A stretch of DNA of 64,000 nt from Kudoa neothunni (taxonomy: Eukaryota; Cnidaria), in the NCBI GenBank assembly GCA_964304625.1, contig OZ199838.1, positions 16,244,001-16,308,000 on the forward strand, written 5' to 3'. Made by a program: the position numbers and the translations under genes. Shown here piece by piece: positions 58,092 through 64,000 of the stretch. Under the pieces are notes generated by a model that saw only the letters and a list, made by a program, of their open reading frames with translations, made no database searches and was not told the origin of the DNA. How positions within the stretch are numbered: the stretch's first letter is position 1; every line of letters starts with the position of its first letter.

Positions 58092-60305
58092 ATGCTGATT
58101 ATATATTTTTGTTTGATCGCGAGTGGAAATTTTTATAGTATTGCAAATGCAGACATTTACGGCACAAACGTAAATTTTATTAGATTAGCACTAATCAGAA
58201 TATTATTAAAGGAGGTGTCGATTTATATCCGGTCAAACCAATTTCTCGTTTCGTACTATGTATGTAATTGGATGCAAGAAAAATTTTTTGGGGTGAATTG
58301 CAAACAACAATGGGAATATCGGTGTCATTGTAACTTATTGAAAAATACTTGTACATTCATTATAAAAAAATACAGTGTTAGGAACACACATAAAATCGAT
58401 TGTCGAACAAGAGAACGATTGTCTCGAAATGCTTGCCTCGCATAAAGATCTTACTAACGCTAACGTTACCTTTGTTGTACCTGATAAAAATTTAAACCAT
58501 AAGTTAATACTTGCTTGAATTTATGTTTTAATACATTATCAAGGTATCAACATAGGTATTATGATGATTTCTTAACAAATGATACACTATATCGAAATCT
58601 AACTATTCATAATTACAATTTCTCAATATATTATTCTAGACTGACACCATCAGAAATGATATTTTATCAATATTTGATATATAATTATGAAAATACCAAC
58701 AAAATAATAGTAATTTAGTCTTATACATAAATCAAATTAATTATCACTTTAATTTTTTCCAAATTGATACATCAACAATCTCTAAAGGGCTAAATAAATC
58801 AAATTCAATATATGATAAATATTATTCGTTTTAATTATAATAAAGAATAAATATTATTTTTAATTTCAATTCAGCCATTACATTAGATTTTAGTTGTCTG
58901 ACGACATTGGTGTTATATTTTTGGACGAGGATGCTTTTTCGTTGGGATATACGACGGAAAAAAATGATCAAAATGGAAACATTATCACATATAAAGGCGC
59001 TTCAGAAGTCGTTGAATTCTTTTCCATTCATATAAACGGCCTTGGTCGTTTTGATATATTCCATATTCTGTTATACGAATATTTAACGGTAATTCAAATT
59101 ATGTTTTTTTCGATAATAGGTAATTGGCAATTTATTAGCTCGGAAAATATTCCTATACGAATGGTCAAGTTTTCATTGATTTTCCTTGCTCAATAGCCAA
59201 CAGATCTTTTAATATTACTTCAAATGAATTTATAAATTTATTAACTCAACGAGAAACAGGAATTGAGCTATTACTTCTCCGGGTTAACTTTATTGCTAAA
59301 TATAATTTCATGGAATGTGTCGAAAAAATTAAAAATGCGGTATTGGTTCCAAATCTGAACCACACGTGGAATAATAAAACTCTGAAGTTGATCGAAACAA
59401 AATTTCCAAAGAAGGCTGGAAATAAATATTTTGATGTATGGCAAAAATTCTTTTATCGATGATCAGCTACACAAAATTTTATATTTATTTTTATTATTTT
59501 ATTTTAGGTGTATCTTTTTTTTGCATACTTAGCACAAAAAAAGAATCACTATGCCTTGAGTGATCTACAAGAATTAGTGAATCTATCAAACTTTCCACCA
59601 AGTCGTATCAAAGATATATCCTCATTAAACCCCCCAAAGAATTATATATATTTTTACCGTGTGTTTGAAACCATGTATTATTATACGCTTGTTTCATTCT
59701 TTTCCAATGTGACCATAAATGAAAATTACCTCTTTAAATTTATCGTACATGTTTTTTGTCAATACATTAAATGTGTAAAGTTCGATTTTAGAGTATGGAA
59801 TCCTCATGGAAAACAGAATTTATTTGTCATCGTACTATGTTAAGATATAGGAATGGTATGAGTTTTGTTTCATTAGGATATTTTGTTTAAAAAATTTTTA
59901 GAGATAAATATTAGTTTATTTCAAGAATATATAAATGAAAACAACAGAAACGAACAAAACAGCGAAAAAAGCACCACGCCAAATACTCGAATGCATTCTA
60001 CCGAGTCTTCTACAATAGATTTGGAACCTTCAGAATCCCCATTAAATAGACATGACACACAAAATACACATAGTAATAGTGATAATAACGAGGACAGCTC
60101 TAATGAACAACAAAACAATGTAAGTGATGTCGAATCTACACAAAATAATACTTCAGTAACAAAAGTAACATACGCTATCAGCAATAATAAATCAAACTCT
60201 TCTTTACTGCTCAAGATCATTATTCCAATCGTGGCAGTGATAATCATCATATCAATTGTAATTGTTGTCATTGTGTTAAAAATGAGATTGGGCAAAACCA
60301 AATGA
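58092..60305 (+). CDS. G7: six-cysteine type I membrane protein with Asn/Ser-rich stalk
   Basis: Exons: 58092-58169, 58212-58329, 58376-58502, 58544-58709, 58894-59088, 59139-59435, 59508-59744, 59792-59855, 59902-60305; all GT-AG, 561 residues. Coding-exon lengths equal those of G5 exactly except for the last. The signal peptide starts MLIIYFCLIASG. Cysteines: YVC, VNC, YRC; NDC; FPC and MEC. Shared motifs include LGYTTEKNDQN, KYNF, NKYFD and TMYYYTLVSFFSN. The stalk is Asn/Ser/Thr/Glu-rich without internal repeats, followed by SSLLLKIIIP, a hydrophobic helix and a KMRLGKTK tail. No microexon was found in the 184-nt fourth intron. Last member of the array in this window. Confidence 0.8.
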
Positions 60306-61670
60306 CATATTAATGTATCAGAATGTCTTATTCCATAAAACTATACCATTAGATTAACTGCCTCATTCGAACAAATTTTTATTGGGTTTGTTTTAGACTA
60401 AATATTCTTACGCTTAAGCTAATCCATGTTTCTTAGAACAACCGAAATATTATATAATTTCGCTGATTAATTTTTAATCAATCATAAAAATTTTATCGAG
60501 TCATTTTTTAATTAAAAATGAATAATGAGTTGTTTATTTAATATTTTTTGTATATTTACTTGATTGAATAAAATAATTCAATATATTTAAGTATTTAGGA
60601 AATATTATTAATAATATATTTTAAGTGATGGTTAAAATAATGTTGGGATTTCCAGAAATTAACCTTCTATCTAATGCACTTTCAGCGTTCTATGTAGAAG
60701 TGGCTTGTTATTTGAAACTACGCCTATAGTAATGTAATGTATAACCATTTTGAATAATTTTATCGCTGATATTTATAATTTAATTTTTTTTAATTACTTT
60801 TAATATATTATTCATTTTTTATTTCATGAAATATATTATTAAGAGATAAATTTGTCATTGATTCATTGAATTTATGATAAAAGTTTAATACTTAAAAATA
60901 TCGTTCTTTTTGTTGATCGTGCTTTAAATCTATAAACTACTTATGAAATTAAAAATAAGGTCAATTAATATTATGAATTTCTGGGAGACCGAAACTATAA
61001 TCCGTATCTTAAAATATGATTATATCTTCAGCCAATGTATACCTTCAGCATATAAAAGATGTCCATTTAGTTGGTATTACAAGAATGTTGTTACGTAAAA
61101 TCATTATTAGAAAAAATTACCAGTTAAACATTAATTATATATGTTTCTACAAAACTATATGTACTATTTAATATGTTTTGAAACGATAAACTAATGAAAA
61201 TAATATTATAAAATGTTGCAAATAGTTCCTTAAAAAATAAGATTGCTACTAAAGATGATAATTTTAATATAATATTTTACATTATATATAGAACAATAAT
61301 TTTATATACCCATTATCTACATTGCCTATATCCAGGGTGACCTAATTTCGTTTCGTGCATCAAATATCAGTAGATGCATAATTATATTTATTATGAGATT
61401 TTTACTAAAACCTCCCATCTAAATTTTTAATCAGTAAGACAAGATATATAAAACCATTATATAATTTTAAAAAATCCGAATAAATTAAACTGATCAAAAG
61501 CTTTATTAAATTACTCTTTATAACATATTTATAATTAAATTATGGTGGAATCTTTTGGATGAAATCCTCTTTAAATAATAATCATCAAATGATCTATGTG
61601 AGATGTACACATACATCAATTATTTATATTACAAAATTAATTTTTTATAGCATAGACATGGTATATAAGA
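60306..61670. other. gene-free 3' flank of G7
   Basis: AT-rich, no recognised gene or repeat. Confidence 0.45.
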
Positions 61671-61889
61671 ATGTCGCCAATTGAAGTGATAGAAAAATAC
61701 TTTTTCCTTTACAACAGTGTTTCCCTATTAATTTTCGATTACGTAATTCATATCACTAATGAAAATAATGCCTCACTCGTTTTCAAAAAAAGAAATTATA
61801 AAGTGGGATTATTTTTTGTGGAAAAAAAGTCTTTAATTAATATAACCGAAAATGAAAAAAAACAGCAATATTCTTTAAAGGGTAAATAA
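61671..61889 (+). CDS. possible small exon or ORF, unassigned
   Basis: A 72-codon plus-strand frame with a hydrophobic N-terminal part (residues 10-28) followed by a Lys/Asn/Glu-rich region. It ends in AAAGGGTAAATAA, which could also be a splice donor, so this may be a first exon. I found no following exon that clearly joins it and no similarity to the tandem family. It may equally be chance in AT-rich DNA. Confidence 0.2.
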   Translation: MSPIEVIEKYFFLYNSVSLLIFDYVIHITNENNASLVFKKRNYKVGLFFVEKKSLINITENEKKQQYSLKGK

Positions 61890-63142
61890 AATAAATACAA
61901 CAGGTAATAAATTAAATGTTATGACCTTTTTCTTTTCTTGTTGGGAAATAATTAATCCAAAAATGAGGATCGATATATATTGATATGGCATAGTTTGTAA
62001 ATGAACTACGTATTTAATATTTCAGTGAAAACTCGCACTTGCGTGGAATGTTTAATTTTTCACTTTATCAACTTAATTATAAATTTAAAAATTAAATGGA
62101 GTACATAAAAATAGTACTAAATTGTTAAATTAAAATTTTAGTTTATATAATTTTTTATTTCAATTTGATTTTTCCATGATGTGTTTAAATACCCACGAAT
62201 TCAACTAAAAACTTCATCTTGACGCTTATGTTTAGTTATAATTTTCCTCATAGTTTACGATAAGAAATAGAACCATTTAACTCATTTAAAATTTGTTTAA
62301 CATCTACATCAAAAAGAAAATAATTGAAATTATTTACTTTCAGCTTTAAAATATTTTTAATGAATAAAATTGGAACAAATAATCATTTGTTCGTCTATTA
62401 ACAAGAAAAATACAGCAAATCGAAAACGTATAATAATTTTCACTAAAATTCATCAAATGTCTATTGTCTACAAAACTTCATTCTATTTCGAATTCGCTCG
62501 AATCGAACATGATACATTTGTGAGAGAGATTGTGATGAAGTAGAATCAGTATATTACGTACAACGAATGCTTGGTCGTAGATTTTTTTCGTTGAATTAGT
62601 GGATAAATCATGACCACCCCTCCCCGTGGGTATCCCACAGACACCCAATGAGTAAGCCCTTTCTTAAAAGGTTAAGTCATATGAAGGGATTCAAAAATAT
62701 GAATAATAAATGATATTTAATATTATTTAATTTAAAATATTTCAAAAATCATAGAGAATGAATTATTCACATGATAACATTCTATTTTGTTAGCTTTATT
62801 TCCTGTTGATACTCATTATATATGTAGGATTGATAAAATTAATAAACCTTTGGTTGGTTATTCCTTAGGTTTTCATTAAGGAATTAAAAATAGGTTGAGA
62901 AATTTTAAGAAATAAAATTCATAATCTCACAATACTTTGAATAATTCTAATACATTGTATTTATTGACGTATCAAATCCTATTGTTATGCTCATATGAAT
63001 ATCAACGGTTAAATGGAAACATGAGGTATAAGCTGATTTACTCTTTGTACCACAAGATGAAAACTCAATTAGTCACAACTAGTTTATTAATTTTGTTTAC
63101 ATGTAATTAATTTATATTGATTATTTTATTAATTTCTTTAAG
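61890..63142. other. spacer before the right-edge gene
   Basis: AT-rich. A GC-richer patch at 62610-62660 contains the palindromic CCGTGGGTATCCCACAG. Upstream exons of the gene at 63143 should lie here or further left but could not be identified. Confidence 0.4.
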
Positions 63143-64000
63143 ATATTAATATATATTCTGCTGTTGAAGATAAACCAGTGGTCCAAGCACCTACAAAAAT
63201 ACTTTCCTACAGCATTGTAGAAAGGAAAGTTCAGTTGGTTTTAACTGGGTCAGACTATGAAGTAGCTACGAAAAAATGTCTCATAAGAAAAGTGAACAAT
63301 GATGGAAATGGATTTGAGAAGATAAATGCTTGTGAAGCTAACGCAAATGACGTAACAGACAGATGCGTACGTGATTGTGTAGGAATCGACAACAAATTAG
63401 CGTTTAATGTCTTGTCACCAAGAACAAAATTTATCTATATATATTCCGGATTGCAAGCATCAGCTATCAAAGAAAAAGATACAGGTGGAGAGGTTTTTGG
63501 ACTTGCTATTCGTAATCCATATTAAAAGTATTTATTTTTTTACTTAAAATTAGCGCTCTTGGTGAATCCAACAATCACAATATCCATAGATGCTACCTCG
63601 AATAAATTAAAGCTTGCAGCTAAAACATGTAAACAAGTTGCCTGCCCAATTTTTTACAAAGATGTTCAATACGTGGCTGGTACAATGGGAGGAAACTGTG
63701 ATTCTGATAACAGCAACAACTTGGTTGATTTTGACCTTATGATTCCTCACTATGAGATGATATGTGAAAATTACCCAAGCTTTTTCTATCAGATGCCGAA
63801 TTCTTACATGAAAAAAAATATTGACATATATAAACCCCAATATTACGTTACTCACAAAAATGTTGACATTAAGAAAAATTATATCCTAAAATTCACCAAT
63901 TCATTTCCTTCTGAAATATGTTTATTCAGTATTAAAGATGCTTCAACAGCTGCAACAGGAACAACGAGGAATTACGCATCAGTGTGTGGAGGAGAAGCCG
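63143..64000 (+). CDS. partial cysteine-rich gene, unknown family, runs off window
   Basis: Two exons are visible: 63143-63511 and 63554-64000 or beyond, joined across a 42-nt GT-AG intron in phase 1. The first exon begins after TTTCTTTAAG in phase and has no start codon of its own, so upstream exons are missing. The second is open to the edge. Eleven cysteines are spread through the visible 271 codons (KKCLIRK, NACEA, DRCVRDC, KTCKQVACP, GNCDSD, MICEN, EICLF, SVCGG). Composition is distinctly less AT-rich than the tandem family and it shares no motif or exon-length pattern with it. Spaced cysteines suggest a disulphide-bonded secreted or surface protein (inference). I do not recognise a domain. 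Confidence 0.65.

Noticed and set aside
1834-60305. Assignment of the family to a known apicomplexan or other parasite antigen family
   Set aside because: Signal peptide, repeats and tandem layout are similar in style, but no motif matches one I know, and the transposon content argues for an animal.
1-64000. CRISPR arrays, rRNA and stand-alone tRNA genes
   Set aside because: No spaced direct repeats with unique spacers were seen. The only tRNA-like promoter pair belongs to the SINE; nothing resembling rRNA was found.

Overview
The window is strongly AT-rich eukaryotic DNA with very short spliceosomal introns (mostly 40-60 nt). It carries remnants of at least six DNA-transposon groups (mariner, piggyBac, Merlin, hAT, MULE, Helitron) and one tRNA-derived SINE. 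I saw no retrovirus-like or LTR element. Introns, rolling-circle elements and GTF2I-repeat-type hAT copies point to an animal. The base composition and tiny introns would fit a compact or parasitic lineage such as a myxozoan, but that is inference, not shown.

The backbone is a tandem array of seven paralogous plus-strand genes, here G1 to G7, starting at 1834, 7407, 14726, 24880, 34946, 47218 and 58092. I reconstructed them exon by exon. Coding-exon lengths are nearly invariant: 78 (81 in G3), 118, 127/130, 157-166, a variable microexon, 195/198, 297-303, 237-243 and 64/67 nt, then a variable last exon. Each product has a signal peptide and an ectodomain of about 400 residues with six invariant cysteines. 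Most then have an acidic Ser/Thr/Asn-rich stalk, one membrane helix and a short basic tail. G1, G3, G5, G6 and G7 look like type I membrane proteins. G4 lacks stalk and helix and should be secreted. G2 looks like a decaying copy. I do not recognise the family. The layout suggests a diversifying surface-protein family, but function is unknown.

The stalk is where the genes differ most: 23 decapeptide repeats in G3, five 22-residue repeats in G5, two in G6, none in G1, G2 and G7. G5 and G6 lie in a segmental duplication (32188-38395 and 41295-50497). The second copy was later split by a 3.15-kb MULE transposon with a 9-bp target duplication, and the first copy keeps the empty site. Within this otherwise near-identical pair there are amino-acid-changing patches in exons 3 and 8, a change in repeat number, and a 29-bp insertion in G6 that may have created a new 53-nt intron. 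A conserved hairpin-forming block lies upstream of G3, G5, G6 and G7, with an inverted copy before G2.

Between the genes: a mariner remnant at the left edge (1-650); two copies of a piggyBac-like repeat (4041-5010 and 18478-20353), the second split by another piggyBac element (18930-20120); Helitrons at 10260, 27148, 37600 and 49701; a Merlin element with an intron-containing transposase (20381-22633); a second Merlin piece inside a Helitron; hAT remnants (30120, 38514 and 55573), one split by a SINE; and a FLYWCH-type MULE fragment (51015-52194). At the right edge, from 63143, an unrelated cysteine-rich gene begins and runs off the window.
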